Shown here: piece after piece, positions 10,901 to 16,806 of the stretch | Layout: each line of letters begins with the position of its first letter | Numbering within the stretch: the stretch's first letter is position 1 | NCBI GenBank assembly: GCA_034696485.1 | Contig: JAQIWT010000647.1 | Coordinates: 1-16,806 of the forward strand | Length of the DNA: 16,806 nucleotides | DNA from: Isohypsibius dastychi | Lineage: Eukaryota; Tardigrada; Eutardigrada; Parachela; Isohypsibiidae | Reading direction: 5' to 3' | The notes under the pieces: model-generated | What the model was told of the DNA's origin: nothing | Database searches by the model: none | What the model saw: only the letters and a program-made list of their open reading frames with translations | Position numbers and translations under genes: made by a program

Positions 10901-10924
10901 GCAAGGTGTGCAGCTACGTAACAT
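4069..10924 (-). CDS. Calpain-type cysteine protease (protease core, C2-like domain III, penta-EF-hand), 19 exons, 883 aa
   Basis: Calpains are intracellular Ca2+-regulated proteases. I assembled exons 10691-10924, 10445-10631, 9879-10106, 9614-9764, 9407-9547, 9142-9251, 9007-9104, 8849-8935, 6111-6223, 5879-5962, 5731-5816, 5603-5680, 5382-5539, 5086-5333, 4816-4933, 4617-4760, 4485-4563, 4306-4431 and 4069-4250. All phases agree and 2652 nt read through. Residues 1-78 are Pro/Ser/Thr-rich and disordered. The core shows LFVDTAFDACRSNI, AWMRPHEI, VQGSLGDCYLIAAM (catalytic Cys near 219), FWVEVFIDDRLP, EFWAALLEKAYAKLHGGY, MQEFTGG and LAKNHVYTVTNV (catalytic His near 403). The third catalytic residue is changed: RLRDPAG replaces RxRNPWG, giving Asp near 433. 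Next come DGEFWMRYTDMLKYF, a domain III (NCPQYEIHVPDG, EPGRYCVIP, FLLRVYCQ) and the EF-hand end. The start ATG follows an in-frame stop. The weakest joints are the 37-base intron at 9105-9141 and the 338-base intron at 10107-10444. The length fits long insect calpains. Confidence 0.9.
5086..6223 (-). other. Calpain end of PC2 and C2-like domain III
   Basis: Seven exons. 6111-6223 carries TDCVRLRDPAGKTVHCEW, the site of the altered catalytic Asn. 5879-5962 and 5731-5816 encode SDNDPLWDKVP and DGEFWMRYTDMLKYFQKI, the conserved WDKVxPxL and DGEFWMxxxDFxxYF blocks. 5603-5680 gives HGTWLSKITQKPETG, 5382-5539 gives NCPQYEIHVPDG and LLIISLLRQVNRK, and 5086-5333 gives EPGRYCVIPLIYHP and FLLRVYCQ with an acidic Asp/Glu insertion between them. 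Introns are 48-63 bases except one of 148. Acidic loops in this domain contribute to Ca2+ sensing in known calpains. Confidence 0.85.
6437..6529. repeat. Imperfect GGACTCAGAGG repeats ending in a G15 tract
   Basis: Four to five degenerate copies of GGACTCAGAGGAGTC or its near-palindrome run from 6437 to 6514, followed by 15 consecutive G (6515-6529). They lie in the large calpain intron. Confidence 0.7.
6848..6867. promoter_or_regulatory. Palindrome CACGTGAC-N4-GTCACGTG with two E-boxes
   Basis: Perfect 8-bp arms, each containing the CACGTG E-box, are separated by ACGC. A bHLH-type site is possible but unproven. The position, in the first part of the large calpain intron, could be an intronic enhancer or part of a decayed transposon. 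Similar CACGTG motifs occur near 250 and 7901. Confidence 0.4.
7270..7700. repeat. AT-rich low-complexity block
   Basis: About 430 bases made almost only of A and T, with many AATAATATTATAAATATT-like short palindromes and no open frame. It lies inside the large calpain intron, next to a foldback element. Confidence 0.7.
7744..8028. mobile_element. 285-bp foldback element in the calpain intron
   Basis: The left arm from 7744 and the right arm ending at 8028 are inverse complements over roughly 100 bases with scattered mismatches. Matching blocks are GACTATAGTATGTTATGTAG (left near 7759, right near 7992-8011) and GTGAGGCTGAATTAAAAC (left near 7801, right near 7952-7970). The centre holds a CACCACGTGACGTG stretch. 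No clear target-site duplication is visible, so superfamily and exact ends are uncertain. No coding capacity. Confidence 0.7.
8042..8050. repeat. C-rich/G9 palindrome
   Basis: CCACCCCCTA followed by nine G forms a short C/G hairpin just outside the intronic foldback element. Confidence 0.5.
8800..8811. repeat. G12 homopolymer
   Basis: Twelve consecutive G on the + strand, about 37 bases inside the large calpain intron from its donor. The calpain transcript would carry C12 here. Confidence 0.7.
8849..9764 (-). other. Calpain protease core, PC1 and start of PC2 (catalytic Cys and His)
   Basis: Five exons carry the papain-like core. Exon 9614-9764 begins inside SLG|DCYL, placing the catalytic Cys three codons into the exon. 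A 66-base intron (9548-9613), an exact multiple of three with no stop codon in that frame, separates QLGFW from VEVFIDDRLP. Removing it restores the family's usual FW-V-VIDD spacing, which is why I splice it. Exon 9142-9251 gives AKLHGGYQYIRGG and EFTGGVTQ. Exon 9007-9104 gives FWRRGAFIALGTK, equivalent to the family's RGSLIGCSI. Exon 8849-8935 gives KNHVYTVTN, equivalent to GHAYSVTG. Confidence 0.88.
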
Positions 10925-11169
10925 GCTCTTTCACAAACAATGCCGTTATTTTAGTATCACAAGCTACATTGAACAACCAGAACAGGGCTTCAGTACCACA
11001 ACAACACACTGTTGTGGTTTCTGTCGTCTAGTAACAACTGGCAGAGTCTGTTCAGTATTGAGCATGGGGACGTTAAGAATACGATGAAAACAAAGCTGCG
11101 ATGTCTTCCGGAGATTTCAGCGCGAGCTACAAAGATAGTTACGTAAACACAATGCGTCAGTTTTTAATA

Positions 11170-11193
11170 CCAATTAATTCAGGGTATATAAAG
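11170..11193 (+). promoter_or_regulatory. Possible + strand core promoter (CCAAT and TATATAAAG)
   Basis: CCAAT at about 11170 and TATATAAAG at 11185-11193 are arranged like a core promoter firing to the right, about 1.35 kb before the first recognised receptor exon. No initiator or leader exon could be confirmed. Confidence 0.25.
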
Positions 11194-12251
11194 ATCATGG
11201 ATGGCTTTGAGTCAGTATTGGTAGACACATAAGGGTAGCACTTGAAGCCGGCAAGATAGTTGCCCTGCAGAACCTCATCTCACATGATCTTTGGTTCTGG
11301 CATACATCCAGAAATTACCATGTTCCATTTGGCTGGATAGCGAAATCATCAATGCAAAACATAACACCATAATATTCCGAAAGACTAACGGACGTGTTAA
11401 CATCAACAACCTCAATTTTAAGAAATTCTTACGTTTGAACTGAAAACCCGAAATGTTAGAAATCAACGTTCCTAATGTGTATAAACAAAAAGCCAGCAAT
11501 TGAAATTACAACATATTCTACGTTTTGCAATTATTTCTGCTTCGTGGTCCCAACTGGAATTTAATCCCACAGCACGCAATTATCCCAAAAAATAGCGCGC
11601 ATCTAAATTGCCGAATCTGCTGTCTATGGAAGATCCTGAGTTGAAGCAAAATTAAGGTGGTCGAAGTCGAAGCACGATTAAAAAATTCATGGAAAACCTC
11701 AATCGTTTTTATCCAAAAACTTATTTGGGGTTTATGTGCTGCCGCGAATCCGCGACCGTGCGAATGCATCACTGAAGTGGTGATCCGAACAAGCCGCATG
11801 ACACAGGTTACGCCGTTATGGTGAGATGGGGTCTTGTATCCTCTCCCACGTTTTTGCTGGCCAACTGAAGGCCGTAGAATCTAAGATGAAGGCGACTTCA
11901 GGTTCTACCGGTTCGACGACATTTCTTCTCGGTCCACTTGCGGCAGTACTTAAACTGTTTTGATTGAATGGAAACGTAGAATGCATCACAAAATTGCTCG
12001 GACTTTTTTTCCGGGATATTCAGATTGTCAATTTATGGCTGTGGAGCTGAACTCAGGCTCTAGAGCCCTGAGCTTGACGAGATGAATGATCCCCGGCTTT
12101 TACTGATGCCACAAAGAGCACTGACTTGAATGCTTCAACACCATCGCAGGATAAATAGAAAAAGCTGAGTCGGCATTTGCTATGTTGGTTCGCCATACTT
12201 CCTCCGTCATTTTAGTTGATGAGATATGTATCTGTGGATTTCATTTCGATA

Positions 12252-12500
12252 TCAGAAATTGTTTTCAAACGGAAACAATGGGGACAATGGCTGAGCCTGC
12301 GTCAAGCAGAAAACTGCACATTGCATTTGCACAGGTTTGTCAACTTCTCCACGAGTTGACAACACGTAGTTCTGACCGTTAATCTGCATAGGACCAGACG
12401 CCACAGGGGGTTTGCCGCACAAATACTGAGTTTGATTTGCGTCCTGGATAGATTCAAGTTCGTATCTCGATTCAACATTTGAAAACAAGGCAGAATTCAA
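12252..12500 (-). other. Unassigned exon-like open frame
   Basis: The minus strand is open for 82 codons. An acceptor-like CTATCCAG precedes DANQTQYLCGKPPVASGP, and the frame continues through NGQNYVLSTRGEV. CGKPP with a later Cys recalls the start of a sushi (CCP) domain, but the rest does not fit. No partner exon was found, so it may be chance. Confidence 0.2.
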
Positions 12501-12537
12501 TGCATTCCCATTGCAGTTGCAGTTTTTCTGTTCTCAG

Positions 12538-13783
12538 TGGATACGCAGAACTGGCGGAAGATATATTCCTGCTTGCATTCAACACCTCGGCGGACATTAT
12601 TGCTGCAGATTTGCTGATGACTCGGGCACGACTTGCCTTGGCGAATCAGGTAAATTCGCTATTTGATTCAACCATCGCAGTCGTCATCCGTCAAAGCGAA
12701 ACGGAAAGAGGCACCCGGTCTTTGGATTTTATTATGGAAATCGCTACAGCTGGAGTCTGGCTTGTTATCTTCGCGAACCTTGCACTGCAAATTTTATTTT
12801 CCTTATTTGGAACATCTTTAAGAAAGCCCCGTTCCTATTGCGGTACATTGGGAAACAGTGTATTTAAATTGTTGGCCAGTGCGTTGGGACAAGGTAACCA
12901 TTATCCAAGCTTGGAAGTATAAACAAACAGACTTATATTGACAGATGAGCTCCACCTGGACCATCGGTACTCTTTTGCTCTTATGTCCACACTATGGCTG
13001 GTTTCGAGTGCGATCGTCATCGGCATCATCAGTTCATTTCTTCCATCAGCCATATTGGTAGATCCCCCAGTGTTCTGCCGTTCGACGATATTGCGTCACT
13101 CTCGAAATGGGGTAAACCAATCCTGGCGCCTGCATTCTACCACAAATTAGCAAATGTAAGATACCATGGTCGATGCAGTGGGAATCATGGTATTAGATGA
13201 TCACTGATTAGGAAAGTAGTGCTTTTAAAGCACTAGAGGATCAAGTACGAATAGTACCTTACTTGGACACTTTCAAAATATTCCATGACCGCCAATCGCC
13301 GAGCGTCGCCATCTTGTTTTCCGTGAATGCAGACGGTAGTAGCGACCTGAATTCCGAGACGTGCATTTCGAGTGTGGCAGCGATTCCCCGTCTAGCCATC
13401 GTCAAAAACTCTCTCTTTTTTACGAGAGTGAACTCGACTTCGAGGAACGAAATCGACGTGCAGTAAGACTGCTCTCCTGTCTGGTTTTGGAGAACGCTTA
13501 TGGTTCCCTTTTCCATAGTTATTTGACTCTATTTGAACATGGATTTCCCCAGCATCTGAAACAGAGGAGCAACTGGGGAACCCAAAGACTTTCACATCGC
13601 TGCTCCCCGGTATCAGTATTTCGCGCGAACCTAAATGACCAAAAGAAGCCTGTTTCATTCAGCAACATTGCTTTATTCTTGTGGGGCTTAGGAGTCGGGC
13701 TGCTAATCTCATGTATAGTGTTGTTGTTCGAAATATGTGCCGCGTATGTTCCGAGTCCCACTGAATGCAACTGTTTCAAGTGA
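12538..13783 (+). CDS. Divergent ionotropic glutamate receptor / IR-type channel subunit, C-terminal part, apparent frameshift
   Basis: Ligand-gated ion channel; the IR branch acts mainly in protostome chemosensation. Exons 12538-12893, 12945-13155, 13212-13462 and 13519-13783 are joined by introns of 51, 56 and 56 bases in phases 1, 0 and 2. In order: the end of S1 (SADIIAADLLMTRARLALAN, keeping an Arg where the family binds the ligand carboxylate), M1 (GVWLVIFANLALQILFSLFG), the pore segment (FKLLASALGQ), M3 (LVSSAIVIGIISSFLPSAIL), S2 (LPFDDIASLSKWGKP through ETCISSVAAIPRLAIVKNS and YLTLFEHGF) and M4 (NIALFLWGLGVGLLISCIV). The SYTANLAAFL motif of true glutamate receptors is replaced by GIISSFLPSAIL, as in divergent IRs. 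The start of S1 and any signal peptide are missing. Between M3 and LPFDD the frame changes by one base at a C5 run (13064-13068). No intron explains this, so it is a pseudogene, an allele or a sequence error. Confidence 0.75.
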
Positions 13784-14149
13784 AGTTTTCCAGAACCCGT
13801 TTCTACAGTCAATAAGTGGTGGTTTTTGTCTGCTTTATTTTTTTAGAACACGACTTTACTAACATTGCCGCAGACCAAAAAAGTTTTCCGAAAGGTCATC
13901 AATTCAGAATCAAGGATTTTCGTATTTTCCCGACATTTCGATTTGAAATTTAATTTGATTATATTTTTGGCGGTTGGCAGAAATAACGCAGCTTCTTTCA
14001 ATGGGATAGGCCCCTTGTGATAGTCGTGGGTTGCGGGTATAACTGTATGGCCGAAGTATTTGGGATGGAACTGTCATTGTTCTGACTTCTGAACAAGTCT
14101 TTGCAAGGCTGGTTATTACAAAAAAATCAGCTTCCGTTTGTTGTCGTGC
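13784..14149. other. Intergenic, no gene recognised
   Basis: Between the receptor stop codon (+) and the 3' end of the broken peptide copy (-). An open minus frame (13910-14155) begins inside the broken copy in another frame and has no family features. Confidence 0.4.
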
Positions 14150-14820
14150 TCTCACAAGTCATTTCCGAGTAACACTGTCCGGCTGAGGTGCATGCCGCCC
14201 ATTTTCCAAGTATGCCTCTTCCCCATCAGTCTAGATGTTGCACCATCTATGTCCCTTCCTCGTCCTTGGTCCACCACCGGGTGGCCTACTATGTTTAAGT
14301 GTACTTTTTGGGGCCCTCCTTTCCGCTAAAACTCATGGCTTCTAGCACAGTCGATAGAGAATTCATTTCTCTATTCAGTGATCAGCTGTTGTTTATATGG
14401 AGCACGTCCTGTCCAAGCGGGAGCTGTGAAACTCGGAGCCGGTCAAAACGCTGGAAGCCATGAGTCTACTCTACTCGCAAAGAAGGGCGAGCTGCTCGAC
14501 CCAAAAAGTGCAGTCAAAATAGTGGTGTATTTCCAACACCAATTTTTGTAGCGTCCACAATCGGATTCATCACATGGTGTCAAATGATCATCATCTATCA
14601 GGAACGGAAAACGCCCGAATAGAGATAGCCCTGTCTGTTCAGTGAGAGGGTAGAAAACATCGTTTTGTACAATGGGGTTTTCACAACAACGTGAAGAGAA
14701 TTAGAGCTAGAGGGTTACTAGGAGATGTCAAGAGAGTATACCTAAAAGCTAATCTAAGGAAGTTTTCACGCTACCTGTCAGAAGAGCAACTAACAAAAGT
14801 GGGAGCACAAGGCTGGCCAT
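14150..14820 (-). pseudogene. Broken tandem copy of the secreted 8-Cys peptide gene
   Basis: The signal-peptide exon (14775-14820; MASLVLPLLLVALLT, phase-1 donor GTAGCG) is intact and matches the active copy in design. The second exon begins at 14594 with LTPCDESDCGRYKNWCW, then is interrupted by about 240 bases of foldback sequence. The homologous remainder, 14272 down to about 14150, reads RKGHRWCN then a TAG where the intact gene has CAA, followed by AYLGKWAACTSAGQCY, EMTC and a stop. One middle cysteine of the CGC motif is also changed to Arg. The insertion plus the stop codon make it a pseudogene. Its single 180-base intron shows the likely ancestral gene structure. Confidence 0.8.
14285..14523. 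mobile_element. About 240-bp foldback insertion inside the pseudogene exon
   Basis: Left end CTACTATGTTTAAGTG followed by TACTTTTTGGGG; the right end read inverted gives CCACTATTTTGACTG then CACTTTTTGGG. A second inverted pair, ACTCATGGCTTC (about 14331) and GAAGCCATGAGT (about 14454), continues the arms inward. The sequence is absent from the homologous exon at 15744-15961, which pins it as an insertion. Exact ends and target-site duplication are unclear (CCACC / GGTGG at the borders). No coding capacity. Confidence 0.6.
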
Positions 14821-15743
14821 TTTTCATCACTGAAGCAGCAGAAAGGAGAAAATAAATTGCAGAGGACCCGACATGGTTCGAGTGCAAGGACCGGTTAATG
14901 CCTTTTTGATTCATGTTATGCACTATGCCCGCAGCATGATTTCCGCCTCGAAAAACAACAAATTAGGGTGAAGTTTGTCTTAATCATTATCGGTATGCCG
15001 AAGTTCACCGGCACTTCTACGAAATCATTCCCAAGAAGGCCACCCACAAGCACTTATTGTGTCATCAAATCAAAAAATCTCATCTGCCCATTGTTGATTG
15101 GATTTAACAGTCGTGAGTGCTCTACGGTAGTTTGACGAATGAAACATAGGTTGATGATGATATAGTGACAGAGTCAGGAACTGTCCAGGTAAGGTATTAC
15201 AAGAGCTTGTGTGTTGTTCAGTCAAATCAAACCTTGGGCTCACCCAAAAAGTCGACATTTACAGCAAAGGGGGCTACAGCGTAACGAAACCATATGAAAC
15301 CTCTCAAAACACCCCCTCGGTAGCCAATCGCTGCGTCTCTATGTTGTGGATAAATACAGTACAGTATGACTGGTTTCTCAATGCAAAAACTTGCATGCCA
15401 AGAATCGAACCAATTTCAGGAATGCAAGATTTCGGAAATCTGCTTTTCTATTCCACACCGGTGTTTTTTGAACAGCTCCTGTTTCCGGATTACAATCAAA
15501 ATTGATGTATTATGATGAGCTGGAACAACTGAAGGCATTTAAAGCGATTACGAAAATGCGATGAAAGGTCATAGTCTACAACGTGTTGGGCTTTTGAGTG
15601 GTTTCCCAATTCAGAGAAAAATTCTTGTAGACCTCACCCAAAAAAATACAATTTTATCGTTAGACAGCAATTTCTCTCTATCTAGGAGACCTGACCGAAG
15701 GGTTTGAATACGATGGGAATTCCAGTGAGTTGTTTGCAAGCTA
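14821..15743. other. Spacer between the two peptide copies, with one unassigned open frame
   Basis: The + strand frame 15209-15505 (98 codons) has protein-like composition (KVDIYSKGGYSV, NRCVSMLWINTVQYDWF, CMPRIEPISGMQDF) and ends at a TGA. It could be a terminal exon of an extracellular, perhaps lipocalin-like, protein, but I found no consistent upstream exon and no diagnostic motif. The rest of the stretch shows nothing I can support. Confidence 0.3.
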
Positions 15744-16424
15744 TCAGCCTCCCCATGATGTGGTGTCTCCACAGGTCATTTCCAAGTAACACTGTCCATC
15801 CGAGCTACATGTAGCCCATCTTCCCAAATACGCTGGTTCGCCAACTATTTGGGTGTAGCACCATGGATGTCCCTTCCTGGTCTTTGGTCCGTTATATCTC
15901 CAACACCATTTCTTATAACATCCGCATTTCCTTCCATCACATGTTGTGAGTGGCTCACCATCTGTATAAGAGATGAAAAACATGGGAGTAATGAGTGTTA
16001 CATGAGGAAATCACTATTTTTTTAATTTTGGGTTAAGCATATAAAAACACAAGCCTAGTGCTATCCACAGTTTGAAGATTTTGAAAAGAAATAGTGCTGA
16101 TAGTTCCAGAAATGTCTCCACATCATCAGAGATTAATGTTACATGTCCATTCCTTGTCACATCCGCATTTCGATCTGTCACATGGTGTCAGTGGATCAGC
16201 ATCTGTAGGTGACGAAAAACACTGAAGTAATACGTTTTTTCTTACAGGAATTCACAAATTCATTTAAATTTCGGGTAAAGCATTTTAAAGCATACAGTAG
16301 TGCTATCCACAGTTCGAAGATTTGGAATAAATAGAGCCGACCGTTCTAGAAATGTCTCCAAATCATCACAAATTGTACCTGTGAGAAGAGCAATCAGCAA
16401 TACCAGAACCAGAAGCCGGATCAT
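15744..16424 (-). CDS. Small secreted cysteine-rich peptide (87 aa, 8 Cys)
   Basis: Exon 1, 16379-16424, encodes MIRLLVLVLLIALLT, a compact signal peptide, with a phase-1 donor GTACAA. The main second exon, 15744-15961, starts after TTATACAG and encodes DGEPLTTCDGRKCGC, KKWCWRYNG, GHPWCYTQ, GRWATCSSDGQC and EMTCGDTTSWGG, then a TGA. Cysteines fall at residues 23, 28, 30, 35, 50, 67, 73 and 79, enough for four disulfides. Short secreted peptides with the C-G-C, W-C-W and W-C-Y-T spacing occur in arthropod gene sets with unknown roles; defence or another extracellular activity is possible but not shown here. A partial duplicate of the second exon lies in the intron, and a broken paralogue lies about 1 kb downstream. 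The start is fixed by the signal peptide and matches the paralogue's. Confidence 0.8.
15903..16377. repeat. Tandem duplication of about 240 bp (exon start plus adjoining intron)
   Basis: Copy 1 (about 15903-16138) and copy 2 (about 16144-16377) align throughout. Shared blocks include CACATCCGCATTTC / ACATCCGCATTTCC, AGTGCTATCCACAGTT and CCAGAAATGTCTCCA / CTAGAAATGTCTCCA. The unit is the first third of exon 2 plus the intron up to the signal exon. The broken paralogue lacks it (one intron of 180 bases), so the duplication arose in this copy. Confidence 0.75.
16143..16202 (-). other. Partial duplicated exon of the peptide gene, possible cassette exon
   Basis: After the acceptor CACCTACAG the frame reads DADPLTPCDRSKCGCDKEW, matching the first third of the main second exon. 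Homology stops at TGG. The next bases give a donor-like CAT|GTAACA at 16143/16142. If used, the exon is 60 bases with phase 1 on both sides and would insert 20 residues in frame between the signal peptide and the main exon. If not spliced, the frame reaches a TGA at 16126-16128. It may simply be skipped as a decayed duplicate. Confidence 0.5.
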
Positions 16425-16730
16425 TTTTCTAACAACAAAAGCACAGTTTCTGAATGCCTAGAAATGTTTCGAGTGTAACAGATACTAGCTGTTTTTCCTT
16501 TGTGTGCGTCTGCACTTTGCTCTCCGCGTGATTTCCATGCAGCGAATAATAAGTAAAAAGGTTTTTGTAGTTGAGATGTCTGATCTCAGACCGTGGCTAA
16601 TTTAACTTCATTGCAAACAAGCCCAGCGCGAGCGCTTATCGCCAAGCAGATCGAACACTCATATGCGTACAGTGAGACATGGCTGATTTGCTGAGAATCA
16701 GATCAGAAAAGTCACGCGTTGCTGACAGCC
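16425..16730. other. Upstream region of the peptide gene, nothing else seen
   Basis: It should hold the minus-strand promoter of the secreted peptide gene, but no clear TATA box at a suitable distance was found. No open frame of note. Confidence 0.35.
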
Positions 16731-16806
16731 AGGCCCGGATCGAGGGGGGGAGCGACGGAGCTATCGCTCCCCGATTTCCAGCGCCATCGATTGCGGGGGT
16801 GCACTT
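16731..16806. mobile_element. Possible transposon terminus cut by the window edge
   Basis: CAGGCCCGGATCGAGGGGGG at about 16731, followed by the hairpin GGGAGCGACGGAGCTATCGCTCCC, resembles the CAGGCCCGGAT-type ends of some hAT-like elements, and GC content jumps here. Only 76 bases are present and no opposite end is visible. Confidence 0.35.

Larger units (their letters stand above)
10925..12537. other. 1.6-kb region with no assignable gene
   Basis: It lies between the calpain start (-) and the first recognised receptor exon (+), so it must contain both promoters and probably missing 5' exons of the receptor. Open frames of 74-93 codons on the minus strand at 11275-11499 and 11518-11799 have no recognisable composition or family. 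I could not find the start of the receptor's ligand-binding lobe here. Confidence 0.4.

Noticed and set aside
13391-13470. Second frameshift in the IR-type receptor
   Set aside because: A 56-base intron (13463-13518, donor GTAAGA, acceptor TTCCATAG) joins the frames in phase 2 and removes the need for a frameshift.
14699-14855. + strand frame reading LLGDVKRVYLKANLRKF and on to a stop
   Set aside because: It covers the signal-peptide exon of the broken peptide copy on the opposite strand, and has no start, partner exon or family match.
15400-15490. tRNA-like B-box GGTTCGATTCT on the minus strand
   Set aside because: No acceptor, D or anticodon stems could be folded upstream. It also falls inside a protein-like open frame.

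Overview
This is an animal genome window with many introns, most likely from a protostome invertebrate. Introns are spliced GT..AG and are mostly 48-66 bases long. A divergent ionotropic-receptor-like glutamate receptor, a multi-exon classical calpain and small secreted cysteine-rich peptides of a type I associate with arthropods and their relatives point to an arthropod, tardigrade or close relative. The species cannot be named from the sequence alone.

Layout. Bases 361-1308 and about 1777-3190 (+) hold two unrecognised multi-exon genes whose splice phases chain together cleanly. Bases 3517-4010 are a 494-bp near-palindromic foldback transposon with an 8-bp target-site duplication. Bases 4069-10924 (-) are a calpain that I assembled as 19 exons and 883 residues: a Pro-rich N-terminus, a cysteine-protease core, a C2-like beta-sandwich and a degenerate penta-EF-hand end. 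One 2.6-kb intron interrupts its core. That intron carries a second foldback element, an AT-rich block, E-box palindromes and G-tracts. Bases 10925-12537 have no gene I can assign. Bases 12538-13783 (+) encode the C-terminal part of an ionotropic-receptor-like channel (late S1, M1, pore, M3, S2, M4) with one apparent 1-base frameshift. Bases 14150-16424 (-) are a tandem family of small secreted 8-cysteine peptides: one intact gene whose second exon is partly duplicated, and one copy broken by a stop codon and a foldback insertion. The right edge looks like the start of another transposon.

These genes do not form a pathway. The window is an ordinary gene-bearing segment in which local tandem duplication and non-autonomous DNA elements have reshaped gene ends, introns and exons. 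The most notable points are the calpain catalytic Asn replaced by Asp, the partly duplicated exon of the peptide gene (possibly a phase-1/phase-1 cassette exon), and three independent foldback elements in or beside genes. Several long open frames on the opposite strand of the calpain exons are shadows. I found no RNA gene, CRISPR array or bacterial-type operon.
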